Assembly: GCA_036406615.1 (NCBI GenBank)
Contig: DASXAQ010000089.1
Span: 1 to 40,612, forward strand
DNA: 40,612 bases
Source of the DNA: DASXAQ01 sp036406615
GTDB lineage: Bacteria; Actinomycetota; UBA4738
Direction of reading: 5' to 3'
A program made the position numbers and the translations under genes. The notes beneath the pieces are model-generated. The model saw nothing but the letters and a program-made list of their open reading frames with translations, ran no database searches and was not told the origin of the DNA. Shown in pieces: positions 32,126 to 38,952 of the stretch. Within the stretch, counting starts at the first letter, position 1. Each line of letters opens with the position of its first letter.

Positions 32126-33256
32126 ATGTCCACCACGATCTACGGCATCCTGTTCTTCGCCTGCATCATCCTGGTCATCGTCGTGCACGAGGCCGGGCAC
32201 TTCAGCGTCGCCAAGGCATTCGGCATCAAGGTCGAGGAGTTCTTCGTCGGGTTCGGTCCGCGGCTGTGGTCGGTGCGGCGCGGCGAGACGGAGTACGGCG
32301 TGAAGGCGCTGCCGCTCGGCGGCTACGTGAAGATCGCCGGCATGAACCCGTACCAGCCTGTTCCCCCGGAGGATGTGCCCCGCTCGTATGCGGCCAAGCC
32401 GCCGCTGCAGCGTGCGCTGGTCATCCTGGCGGGGCCGATCACGCACTTTCTCATCGCGATGATCGCGCTCACCGTGCTGTTCGCCGGGTTCGGCACGCCG
32501 CGGTATCGCCCGGTCATCGACGGCGTCCAGCAGACACTGTCGGGACAGCCCTCGCCGGCGTTCGTGGCGGGCCTCCAGCCGGGCGACGCCGTCGTGGCGG
32601 TGAACGGAGTGCCGGTCTCCTCCGCCGACCAGTTCGTCTCGATCACGCGCGCCCACCCGGGACGACCGATCGTCCTGACCGTGGACCGCGGTGGCGTGCG
32701 CTACGCGATCACGGCCACGCCGGAGTACGCCACCGTCGCGGGGCAGCGCTTCCCGCGCCTCGGCGTCACCGTGGGCGACGGCGCGCTGCTCGGGTACGAC
32801 CGCACCAACCCGGTGCGCGCCGTGGGGCGCGCCGCGATCTACACCGGCAGCGTCACGAAGGCCGTCATCGTCCGCCTGGGCGACGTGTTCGGGCCCGCTG
32901 GCATCCACCGCGTCATCCAGCTTCTCGGCGGCGCCCCCAGGACGGCGAACGACGTCAGCTCGGTCGTGGGAGCCAGCCGCGTTGCCGGCCAGGCCGCGCA
33001 GGCGCACGACTGGTCGGCGCTGCTGTTCCTGTTCGCCACCATCAACATCTTCGTCGGCATCCTGAACCTGGTTCCGCTGCCTCCGTTCGACGGTGGGCAT
33101 CTGGCGGTGGTGGCGTGGGAGAAGCTCACCCGGCGGCGCCTGGACCAGCGGCGACTTGCGCCGGTGGCCGCGGTGGTGCTCGGGTTCGTCCTGCTGTTCT
33201 CGCTCTCGGTGATCTACCTGGATCTCGTCAACCCGGTCCCGAACCCGTTTCGCTGA
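32126..33256 (+). CDS. rseP: Site-2 intramembrane metalloprotease (RseP/Rip1 type)
   Basis: M50 zinc protease that cleaves membrane-spanning substrates such as anti-sigma factors. 376 aa. HEAGH (residues 21-25) in the first helix and the second zinc motif in NLVPLPPFDGGHL (near 322) are intact. GFGPRLWSVRRGETEYGVKALPLGGYVKIAGM is typical. One PDZ domain (about 130-200, GLQPGDAVVAVNGVPVSSADQF) lies between membrane segments. In Mycobacterium the order is dxr-rip1-ispG; here a two-component cassette separates rseP and ispG. Confidence 0.95.
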   Translation: MSTTIYGILFFACIILVIVVHEAGHFSVAKAFGIKVEEFFVGFGPRLWSVRRGETEYGVKALPLGGYVKIAGMNPYQPVPPEDVPRSYAAKPPLQRALVILAGPITHFLIAMIALTVLFAGFGTPRYRPVIDGVQQTLSGQPSPAFVAGLQPGDAVVAVNGVPVSSADQFVSITRAHPGRPIVLTVDRGGVRYAITATPEYATVAGQRFPRLGVTVGDGALLGYDRTNPVRAVGRAAIYTGSVTKAVIVRLGDVFGPAGIHRVIQLLGGAPRTANDVSSVVGASRVAGQAAQAHDWSALLFLFATINIFVGILNLVPLPPFDGGHLAVVAWEKLTRRRLDQRRLAPVAAVVLGFVLLFSLSVIYLDLVNPVPNPFR

Positions 33257-33320
33257 TCCCTGGGCCACCGCACGGGCGGACCCGTCACGTTTGCGCTGGT
33301 CCGGGGCCCTGCCGACACGA

Positions 33321-33340
33321 GTTCTCAATATCTTCGGAAC
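33321..33340 (+). promoter_or_regulatory. AT-rich imperfect inverted repeat upstream of the response regulator
   Basis: A 20-bp element with ends GTTC and GAAC pairs at 7 of 10 positions and has an AT-rich centre (TCAATATCTTC), out of character for this genome. It lies 21 nt upstream of the TAGGAT -10 and could be an operator, perhaps for the regulator itself. Confidence 0.35.
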
Positions 33341-33361
33341 CGGCCCACAAGATGCCCGGTC

Positions 33362-33367
33362 TAGGAT
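33362..33367 (+). promoter_or_regulatory. -10 element TAGGAT ahead of the leader peptide and two-component operon
   Basis: TAGGAT ends 7 nt before ATG 33375, the leaderless spacing seen repeatedly in this window. It therefore points to ATG 33375, not to the regulator's GTG 33425, as the first translated codon. Confidence 0.5.
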
Positions 33368-33374
33368 TGACCGG

Positions 33375-33428
33375 ATGACCCCACCCCTTCCGCCGGCCGG
33401 CTTCGACATGGGCGGTGCGCTCGCGTGA
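33375..33428 (+). CDS. Putative 17-aa leader peptide coupled to the response regulator
   Basis: ATG 33375 begins a 17-codon frame (MTPPLPPAGFDMGGALA) that starts 7 nt after TAGGAT and ends with a TGA overlapping the regulator's GTG (GTGA, 33425-33428). The regulator has no Shine-Dalgarno sequence of its own, so its translation may depend on ribosomes finishing this peptide. The PPLPP stretch could slow ribosomes. The peptide is too short for homology; the case rests on spacing, overlap and missing Shine-Dalgarno. Confidence 0.45.
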   Translation: MTPPLPPAGFDMGGALA

Positions 33429-34135
33429 CGTCCTCGGCCGAGATCCTGGTCGTCGAGGACGAGGGATCCATCGCGGAGGCCGTGCGCGCCCGGCTCGCCA
33501 GCGAGGGCTACTCGGTTCGCGTCGCGCACGACGGACCCCAGGCGCTCACGGCGGCCGCGGAACTGCGTCCGGACCTGGTGGTGCTGGACCTGATGCTGCC
33601 CGGGATGGACGGGCTCGAGGTGTGCCGGGAGATCCAGCGCGACAGCTGGGTCCCGGTCCTGATGCTGACCGCGCGCACCGAGGAGTCGGACAAGGTCGCG
33701 GGCCTTGCGGTCGGCGCCGACGACTACATGACGAAGCCCTTCAGCCTGCGCGAGCTGACCGCACGCGTGCGGGCCATCCTGCGACGCATGGAGCGCATCC
33801 GCCAGATGCCGCCCATGGATCCGCTGGAACGCTTCGACCTCCTGATCGACCCGGCCCGCAGGCGCGTGATGCGCGACAAGGAGCAGGTCGACCTGACCCC
33901 GCTCGAGTTCCAGATCCTGGTGACGCTCGCGGAGTCGCCGGGCGTGGTGTTCAGCCGCGATTCGCTCATGGACCGGATCTGGGGCTACCGCGACTACGCG
34001 GGCGGCCGGGTCGTGGACTCCCACGTCGCGCGGATCCGGCGCAAGCTCAGCGACGACGCGGCCGAGCCCGTGTACATCCGAACCGTGCACGGTGTGGGCT
34101 ACGCGTTCCGCGAAGCGGGGGCGGAGGCGGAGTGA
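33425..34135 (+). CDS. OmpR-family response regulator
   Basis: 236 aa. Receiver domain with acidic pocket (ILVVEDE), phospho-acceptor Asp55 in VVLDLMLPGMDG, Thr in LTARTEE and Lys104 in DDYMTKPFS. The C-terminal winged helix runs from about 138 (DLTPLEFQILVTLAESPGVVFSR, then VDSHVARIRRKL and VHGVGYAFR). It regulates transcription when phosphorylated by the kinase encoded next. GTG start overlaps the leader-peptide stop; its own stop overlaps the kinase start. The signal sensed is unknown; similarity is to the PhoP/RegX3/MtrA type generally. Confidence 0.93.
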   Translation: MTSSAEILVVEDEGSIAEAVRARLASEGYSVRVAHDGPQALTAAAELRPDLVVLDLMLPGMDGLEVCREIQRDSWVPVLMLTARTEESDKVAGLAVGADDYMTKPFSLRELTARVRAILRRMERIRQMPPMDPLERFDLLIDPARRRVMRDKEQVDLTPLEFQILVTLAESPGVVFSRDSLMDRIWGYRDYAGGRVVDSHVARIRRKLSDDAAEPVYIRTVHGVGYAFREAGAEAE

Positions 34136-35610
34136 GCGGCGGCGCGATGCGTCCGCTCGATCGGCTGCCCTCGATCCGGGCCAAGCTCGGCTCGGTCATC
34201 GTGTTCGCGGTCGCGGTGACGATCATGATCATGTACCTGACCGTGGGGTTCGCCCTGCGCACGTACGAGCAGACGCGCGAGTCCCAGGCGCTGCAGGGCG
34301 AGGCGCAGACCGTGGCCGCGCTCGCGTTCACGTCGGCGGGCGTCCCCTCGTCGAACCTCGGCCGGGTCGTCGACCGCGTGCCCAACCAGACGTCGGTGTT
34401 CGACGCGAGCGGCCGGCCCCTGGTCGGGAGCTACCAGCCACCGACCCTGGACCGCGTCCTGCGCGGCTACACGGACTTCGGCCTAGCGAAGGGCCACCGC
34501 TACGCGGGCGTGCCCGTGTTCCGCGGTTCCGCGCTCGTCGGCGCCGTGTACGTGTCGCGCCGTGACGTCGGTTCGGGCATCGGCGGCGCCGCGCTGACTA
34601 CGCTGGCGCTGCTTCGCACCGTGTGGTGGCAGCTGCTGGCCGCGGGCGCCATCTCGGCGTTCATCGCCCTGGCGCTGGCGCGGATCCTGGCGCGCGGCAT
34701 GACGCAGCCGATCCGCGAGATGGCCGGGGCGGCGGAGCGCATGGCGACCGGCGACTACCAGGCCCGGGTCAAGGTGCACACGCGCGACGAGCTCGGCCGG
34801 CTGGCCGGCTCGTTCAACCGCATGGCCGGGGAGCTGGAGGGAGTGGAGCGCCTGCGCCGCGAGCTGGTCGCCAACGTCTCCCACGAGCTGAAGACGCCGA
34901 TCTCGGCACTGCGCGCCCACCTGGAGAACCTGCTGGACGGCGTGGAGGAGCCCAACCCCGAGACGCTGCAGATCATGCTCGAGCAGTCGGAGCGTCTGAC
35001 CCGCCTCGTCGAAGAGCTGCTCGACCTGTCCCGTCTGGAGGCGGGCGACGTGCCGCTGCAGCTCGAGCCCGTCGGCCTGCGCGCACTCGTCGAGCAGGTC
35101 GGCCGTGAGGTGTCGGTCGGCCGTGGATCCGAACGGCCGGCGTTTCGCAACGAGGTGAATGCGAGCGTCGAGGTGAACGCGGACCGCGAACGGCTTCATC
35201 AAGTGCTGTTCAACCTGCTGGACAACGCCTTTCGGTTCACGCCCGGGGACGGCTCGGTCGTGGCGTCGGCGTCGATACGCGATTCCACGTGCGAGGTCGC
35301 GGTGGAGGACACCGGTCCCGGCATCCCCGCGGAGCACCTGCCGTTCGTGTTCGAGCGGTTCTACCGCGTGAGCTCGTCGCGGTCGCGCGACGACGGCGGC
35401 ACCGGCATCGGCCTGGCGATCTCCCGCTCGATCGTGGAGGCGCACGGCGGCCGGATCCGGGTGGAGCAGCGGCCGGGCGGCGGGTCCCGGTTCGTGTTCG
35501 AGGTTGCCGTGGCCCCGCCCGCGGCCGGGCAGGACGGTGGGCGTCGGTTCGCCGAGCCCGCGCAGGGCGGCGTCTACGCGGGCGGCGCACGGGTGAAGGA
35601 GGAGGCGTGA
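34132..35610 (+). CDS. Membrane sensor histidine kinase
   Basis: 492 aa. First membrane helix about 21-41 (SVIVFAVAVTIMIMYLTVGF), extracellular sensor about 42-160 with no recognised domain, second helix about 164-186, HAMP to about 237. The H-box NVSHELKTPISALR has His251. The ATPase domain has the N box NLLDNAFRFT, G1 DTGPGIP, FERFYRV and G2 GTGIGLAISRSIVEAHGG. The C-terminal 30 residues are Gly/Ala/Glu-rich. GTG start overlaps the regulator stop; an ATG at 34147 is an alternative. The downstream YjbQ start overlaps its stop. Confidence 0.93.
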   Translation: MSGGAMRPLDRLPSIRAKLGSVIVFAVAVTIMIMYLTVGFALRTYEQTRESQALQGEAQTVAALAFTSAGVPSSNLGRVVDRVPNQTSVFDASGRPLVGSYQPPTLDRVLRGYTDFGLAKGHRYAGVPVFRGSALVGAVYVSRRDVGSGIGGAALTTLALLRTVWWQLLAAGAISAFIALALARILARGMTQPIREMAGAAERMATGDYQARVKVHTRDELGRLAGSFNRMAGELEGVERLRRELVANVSHELKTPISALRAHLENLLDGVEEPNPETLQIMLEQSERLTRLVEELLDLSRLEAGDVPLQLEPVGLRALVEQVGREVSVGRGSERPAFRNEVNASVEVNADRERLHQVLFNLLDNAFRFTPGDGSVVASASIRDSTCEVAVEDTGPGIPAEHLPFVFERFYRVSSSRSRDDGGTGIGLAISRSIVEAHGGRIRVEQRPGGGSRFVFEVAVAPPAAGQDGGRRFAEPAQGGVYAGGARVKEEA

Positions 35611-36056
35611 AGGCCAGGACCCTGACCATCCAGGTGCGCCCGCAGGGGCGCCACGACGTGGTGGATCTGACCGACGAGCTGCGACGGGCGATCAAGGACT
35701 CCGGGGTGACCGACGGGTGCGCCGTGGCGTTCTGCGCCCACACGACCTGCGCCCTGCTCATCAACGAATGGGAGGACGGGGCGCTGTCGGACCTGCGGGC
35801 CCGCCTGGAGGCGCTGGTTCCCTCCGGCATCTACTACGCCCACGACGACCTCGAGCGTCGGACCCAGAACCTGCAGGAGGGCCACGAGCGCGAGAACGGC
35901 CAGGCCCACGTCACCCAGATGGTGCTGAGCGCCACCTCCCACGCCATCCCCGTCGGCGGGGGCGAGCCCCTGTTCGGGCGCTGGCAGCGGCTGCTCCTGC
36001 TCGAGCTCGACGAGCCCAAGGACCGCGACGTCGTCTTCCACGTGTTCGGCGCGTAG
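35607..36056 (+). CDS. YjbQ/UPF0047 family protein
   Basis: 149-aa member of the YjbQ family; E. coli YjbQ has thiamine phosphate synthase activity in vitro. Conserved motifs are FCAHTTCALLINEWEDG, RTQNLQEGHERENGQAH, TSHAIPVGGGEPLFGRWQRLLLLELDE and a terminal RDVVFHVFG. The His residues in these motifs probably bind metal. GTG start overlaps the kinase stop (GTGA) with GGAGG just upstream, so it is translationally joined to the two-component system, an unusual setting. Its cellular role is unknown. Confidence 0.9.
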   Translation: MKARTLTIQVRPQGRHDVVDLTDELRRAIKDSGVTDGCAVAFCAHTTCALLINEWEDGALSDLRARLEALVPSGIYYAHDDLERRTQNLQEGHERENGQAHVTQMVLSATSHAIPVGGGEPLFGRWQRLLLLELDEPKDRDVVFHVFGA

Positions 36057-36075
36057 GCCGTCCCCGTCGCCGTGA

Positions 36076-36081
36076 CATACT
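36076..36081 (+). promoter_or_regulatory. Possible -10 element CATACT of ispG
   Basis: CATACT ends 8 nt before ATG 36090, which has no Shine-Dalgarno sequence. It is a near match to TANNNT and marks ATG 36090 rather than GTG 36072 as the start. Confidence 0.4.
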
Positions 36082-36089
36082 CGAATTCG

Positions 36090-37217
36090 ATGCTCGGACC
36101 CAGGCGGGAATCGCGCAAGATCCGCGTCGGCTCGGTGGAGGTGGGCGGCGGCGCCCCTATCTCGATCCAGTCGATGACCACCACGAAGACGGCCGACGTC
36201 AATGCCACTCTGCAGCAGATGGCGTCGCTGGTCGCGGCCGGCGTCGACATCGTGCGCTGCGCCGTGCCACACCGCGAGGACGCCGAGGCGCTCAGAACCA
36301 TCGCGGCGCACGCCACCGTTCCGGTCGTGGCCGACATCCACTTCCAGTGGAAGTACGCGATGGCAGCGTTGGAGGCCGGCATCCACGGCCTTCGAATCAA
36401 CCCGGGCAACATCAAGTACCAGGACAAGGTGCGACTCATCGCGCGCGAGGCGAAGGCGCGCGGCGTGCCGATCCGCATCGGCGTCAACGCCGGCTCGCTC
36501 GAGAAGGACCTGCTGGCCAAGTATGGGCGGCCGACCCCCGAGGCGCTGGTGGAGAGCGCGCTGAACGAGGCGCGCATCCTCGAGGACGAGGACTTCTTCG
36601 ACATCAAGATCTCCGTCAAGCACGCGACCCCGTCGGTGATGATCCAGGCGTACCGCCTGCTGGCGGAGAAGTGCGACTACCCCTTGCACCTCGGGGTGAC
36701 CGAGGCCGGACCGATGCCCGCGGGCGGGATCAAGTCGGCGGTCGGGATCGGGACGCTGCTCGCCGAGGGCATCGGCGACACGATCCGCGTCTCGCTGACC
36801 GACGACCCGGTGGAGGAGGTCAAGGCAGGGACGTGGATCCTGCAGTCCCTGGGACTGCGCCGCCGCGGCCTGGACCTGGTCGCGTGCCCGTCGTGCGGCC
36901 GCGCCGAGGTGAACGTGCTGAAGCTGACGAAAGAGGTCAACGAGGCGCTCGAGGCGGCCAAGCTCGACGCGCCGATCCGCGTGGCCGTGATGGGGTGCGT
37001 CGTCAACGGCCCGGGCGAGGCGCGCGAGGCCGACCTGGGCATCGCGAGCGGAAACGGCTACGGGTCGCTGATCGTCGGCGGCGAGGTCGTCCGCAACCGG
37101 GTTCCCGAGGACGAAATCGTCTCCGTGCTGGTCGAAGAGGCGCGCCGCCTCGCGGCCGAGAAGGCGAGGGAGGCCGTCGCGGCGGGGGACTCGGCCGGGA
37201 GCGTGGCGGGCACGTAA
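36090..37217 (+). CDS. ispG: 4-hydroxy-3-methylbut-2-en-1-yl diphosphate synthase IspG (GcpE)
   Basis: [4Fe-4S] enzyme of the MEP pathway that converts MEcPP to HMBPP. 375 aa from ATG 36090; GTG 36072 would add six residues. The TIM-barrel part has SIQSMTTTKTADVNATLQQ, DIVRCAVPHREDAEAL, VADIHFQWKYAMAAL and GLRINPGNI. Cluster Cys residues are in LVACPSCGR and MGCVVNGPGEAREADLG. Together with dxr it ties this region to isoprenoid synthesis. Confidence 0.96.
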   Translation: MLGPRRESRKIRVGSVEVGGGAPISIQSMTTTKTADVNATLQQMASLVAAGVDIVRCAVPHREDAEALRTIAAHATVPVVADIHFQWKYAMAALEAGIHGLRINPGNIKYQDKVRLIAREAKARGVPIRIGVNAGSLEKDLLAKYGRPTPEALVESALNEARILEDEDFFDIKISVKHATPSVMIQAYRLLAEKCDYPLHLGVTEAGPMPAGGIKSAVGIGTLLAEGIGDTIRVSLTDDPVEEVKAGTWILQSLGLRRRGLDLVACPSCGRAEVNVLKLTKEVNEALEAAKLDAPIRVAVMGCVVNGPGEAREADLGIASGNGYGSLIVGGEVVRNRVPEDEIVSVLVEEARRLAAEKAREAVAAGDSAGSVAGT

Positions 37218-37268
37218 CCTCAGCGCCGGCCCTCCAGCGCGAGGGTTCGTTTCGCCGATACCTCCGAC

Positions 37269-38222
37269 ATGAAGCGCGCGCTGGTGGCGCTCGGCGCCAT
37301 GGTCTCGATGCTGGCGTTCGGCGCGGCCCCCCTGAGCGCCGCGCCGGCGAACGCGGCGCCGGCCAACGTCCCGATCGGCGGCAAGTGCGCCGTCTTCCCC
37401 GACGACAACATCTGGAACACCCGCGTCGACACGTTGCCGGTGAACTCCTCGAGCGACACGTGGCTGTCGACGATGGGCACCGCGACCACGAAGCTCCACC
37501 CGGACTTCGGCCGGTCCCCGTACGGCTTCCCGTTCGCGATCGTCACGAACAAGCACTCGAAGGTGTACGTGAAGTTCCGCTACTCCAGCGAGAGCGACCA
37601 CGTGAAGTACCCCTTCGGCTCCGACACGCCGATCGAACAGGGCTCCGACCGCCACGCGATCATGGTCAACACCGACACGTGCACGCTGTACGAGCTGTTC
37701 GACGCGCACTGGAACAAGGGCAAGCCCACGGCGGGCAGCGGCGCGATGTTCCACCTCGGCTCGGACGCGCTGCGCCCGGACGGGTGGACCTCCGCCGACG
37801 CGGCGGGACTGCCGATCCTGCCGGGGCTGGTGCGCTACTCGGAAGTCGCGGCCGGGTTCATCGGCCACGCCATCCGGTTCACCGTCGACTGCACGTCGCA
37901 GGCGCACCTGTGGCCGGCGCGCCACGATGCCGGCTCCGACGACGAAAGCTGCCCGCCGATGGGCGCCCGGTTCCGGCTGAAGGCGAGCTTCGACATCGAC
38001 TCGTTCACGCCCGACGCGCAGGTGGTGCTCCTCGCGATGCAGCAGTACGGGCTGATCCTGGCCGACAACGGCTCGAACTGGTACTTCCAGGGGACGCAGG
38101 ACAAGCGGTGGAAGGACTCGCTGCTGGACCAGCTGAAGACCGTCCCCGCGTCTCAGTTCGAGGCCGTGGACGAGTCGGCGTGCCAGGTCTCGGCCGACTC
38201 GGCGCAGGCCGCCTGTCTCTGA
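37269..38222 (+). CDS. Secreted conserved protein of unknown function
   Basis: 317 aa. Signal peptide about 1-25 or to AAPANA near 31 (LVALGAMVSMLAFGAAPLSA). The mature part starts GGKCAVFPDDNIWNTRVDTL, and has HPDFGRSPYGFPFAIV, DRHAIMVNTDTCTLYELFDA, PDGWTSADAAGLPILPGLVR, PPMGARFRLKASFDI and a late ADNGSNWYFQGTQDKRW. I recognise this as a recurring actinobacterial secreted protein without an established function. Six mature Cys residues suggest three disulfides. No catalytic motif is obvious. It stands in an accessory patch between ispG and proS. Confidence 0.8.
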   Translation: MKRALVALGAMVSMLAFGAAPLSAAPANAAPANVPIGGKCAVFPDDNIWNTRVDTLPVNSSSDTWLSTMGTATTKLHPDFGRSPYGFPFAIVTNKHSKVYVKFRYSSESDHVKYPFGSDTPIEQGSDRHAIMVNTDTCTLYELFDAHWNKGKPTAGSGAMFHLGSDALRPDGWTSADAAGLPILPGLVRYSEVAAGFIGHAIRFTVDCTSQAHLWPARHDAGSDDESCPPMGARFRLKASFDIDSFTPDAQVVLLAMQQYGLILADNGSNWYFQGTQDKRWKDSLLDQLKTVPASQFEAVDESACQVSADSAQAACL

Positions 38223-38250
38223 GCCCGGACGTTCACGGCTGCGGTGTCCG

Positions 38251-38820
38251 TCAGGCGCCGGCGAGCGCCAGGAAGTTCCGCACGATCGCGGGTCCGTGGG
38301 GCGTGAGGATCGACTCCGGGTGGAACTGCACGCCGAACCGCGGCAGCTCGCGGTGCTGCGTCCCCATGACGACGCCTTCGCGGGTCCACGCGGTGAGCGC
38401 GACGTCCGCCGGCAGCGATTCTCGGGTCAGCACCAGCGAGTGGTAGCGGCCGGCCTCGAACGGGCTCGGGACGCCCTCGAAGATGCCGTCGCCGTCGTGG
38501 TACACCGGCCCCGCCTTCCCGTGGACGGGCTCGGCGCGATCCACCGCGCCGCCCGCCGAGACGCCGAGCGCCTGATGCCCTAGGCACACTCCGAGCACCG
38601 GCGTCGAGCGATCGAGGGCCGCAAGCAGGTCGAGGAAGCAGCCCGCGGTTTCGGGCCGCCCCGGCCCCGGCGAGAGGACGACGGCGTCGGGTGAGCGCTC
38701 CACGAGCGCGGCCACCGGCTGCGAGTCGCTCCGGACGACCTCGACCTCCCGGCCCAGGCTCTCGATCAGCTGGACCAGGTTGTAGGTGAACGAGTCGTAG
38801 TGGTCGACGACCAGGATCAC
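38251..38820 (-). CDS. Glutamine amidotransferase, anthranilate/aminodeoxychorismate synthase component II
   Basis: Class I glutamine amidotransferase that supplies ammonia to TrpE or PabB for anthranilate or 4-amino-4-deoxychorismate. 189 aa from GTG at 38820, giving MILVVDHYDSFTYNLVQLI, the family start. The nucleophile Cys is in PVLGVCLGHQAL; SPGPGRPE, HGKAGPVYHDGDGIF, RYHSLVL and FGVQFHPESILT are characteristic, with the His-Glu pair in the last. The only minus-strand gene here, separated from its synthase partner. TrpG and PabA cannot be distinguished by sequence, and one protein often serves both. Confidence 0.92.
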   Translation of the reverse strand: MILVVDHYDSFTYNLVQLIESLGREVEVVRSDSQPVAALVERSPDAVVLSPGPGRPETAGCFLDLLAALDRSTPVLGVCLGHQALGVSAGGAVDRAEPVHGKAGPVYHDGDGIFEGVPSPFEAGRYHSLVLTRESLPADVALTAWTREGVVMGTQHRELPRFGVQFHPESILTPHGPAIVRNFLALAGA

Positions 38821-38831
38821 GGGGTTTGCCG

Positions 38832-38861
38832 ATTGTCGCGGCGGCACGCTCGCGACGTCAA
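38832..38861 (-). promoter_or_regulatory. Promoter of the amidotransferase gene
   Basis: On the minus strand, TTGACG (38861-38856), 18 nt, then GACAAT (38837-38832), 11 nt before the GTG. This is the best -35/-10 pair in the window and supports GTG 38820 as the start, with a nearly leaderless message. Confidence 0.55.
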
Positions 38862-38890
38862 CGGCGATGTCCTCGCGCGCCACGCGTAGT

Positions 38891-38921
38891 CCCCGAGTGA
38901 GCCCTTCGGCCCATGTCGGGG
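38891..38921. repeat. Inverted repeat between divergent genes
   Basis: CCCCGA and TCGGGG are separated by 19 nt that contain a minor GCC-CTTC-GGC hairpin. It lies between the two divergent promoters and might be an operator or an insulating hairpin. The rest of the 132-nt gap holds only those promoters. Confidence 0.35.
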
Positions 38922-38936
38922 CTCGAACGGGCCTGC

Positions 38937-38942
38937 TAGATT
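38937..38942 (+). promoter_or_regulatory. -10 element TAGATT of the secreted propeller gene
   Basis: TAGATT ends 10 nt before ATG 38953, which lacks a Shine-Dalgarno sequence. It belongs to the leaderless series seen across the window. Confidence 0.45.
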
Positions 38943-38952
38943 CCGGGTTCGG

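Noticed and set aside
30839..34090. A 1083-codon minus-strand open frame opposite dxr, rseP and the regulator
   Set aside because: Same artefact. Its composition (Arg/His/Gln/Leu-rich) follows from the opposite coding strand, with no motif, while the + strand genes are unmistakable.
38226..38250. CGGAC...GTCCG pair between the convergent 37269 gene and the amidotransferase as a bidirectional terminator
   Set aside because: The position is right for a shared terminator, but a 5-bp stem with a 15-nt loop and no T-run on either side is not enough to annotate.
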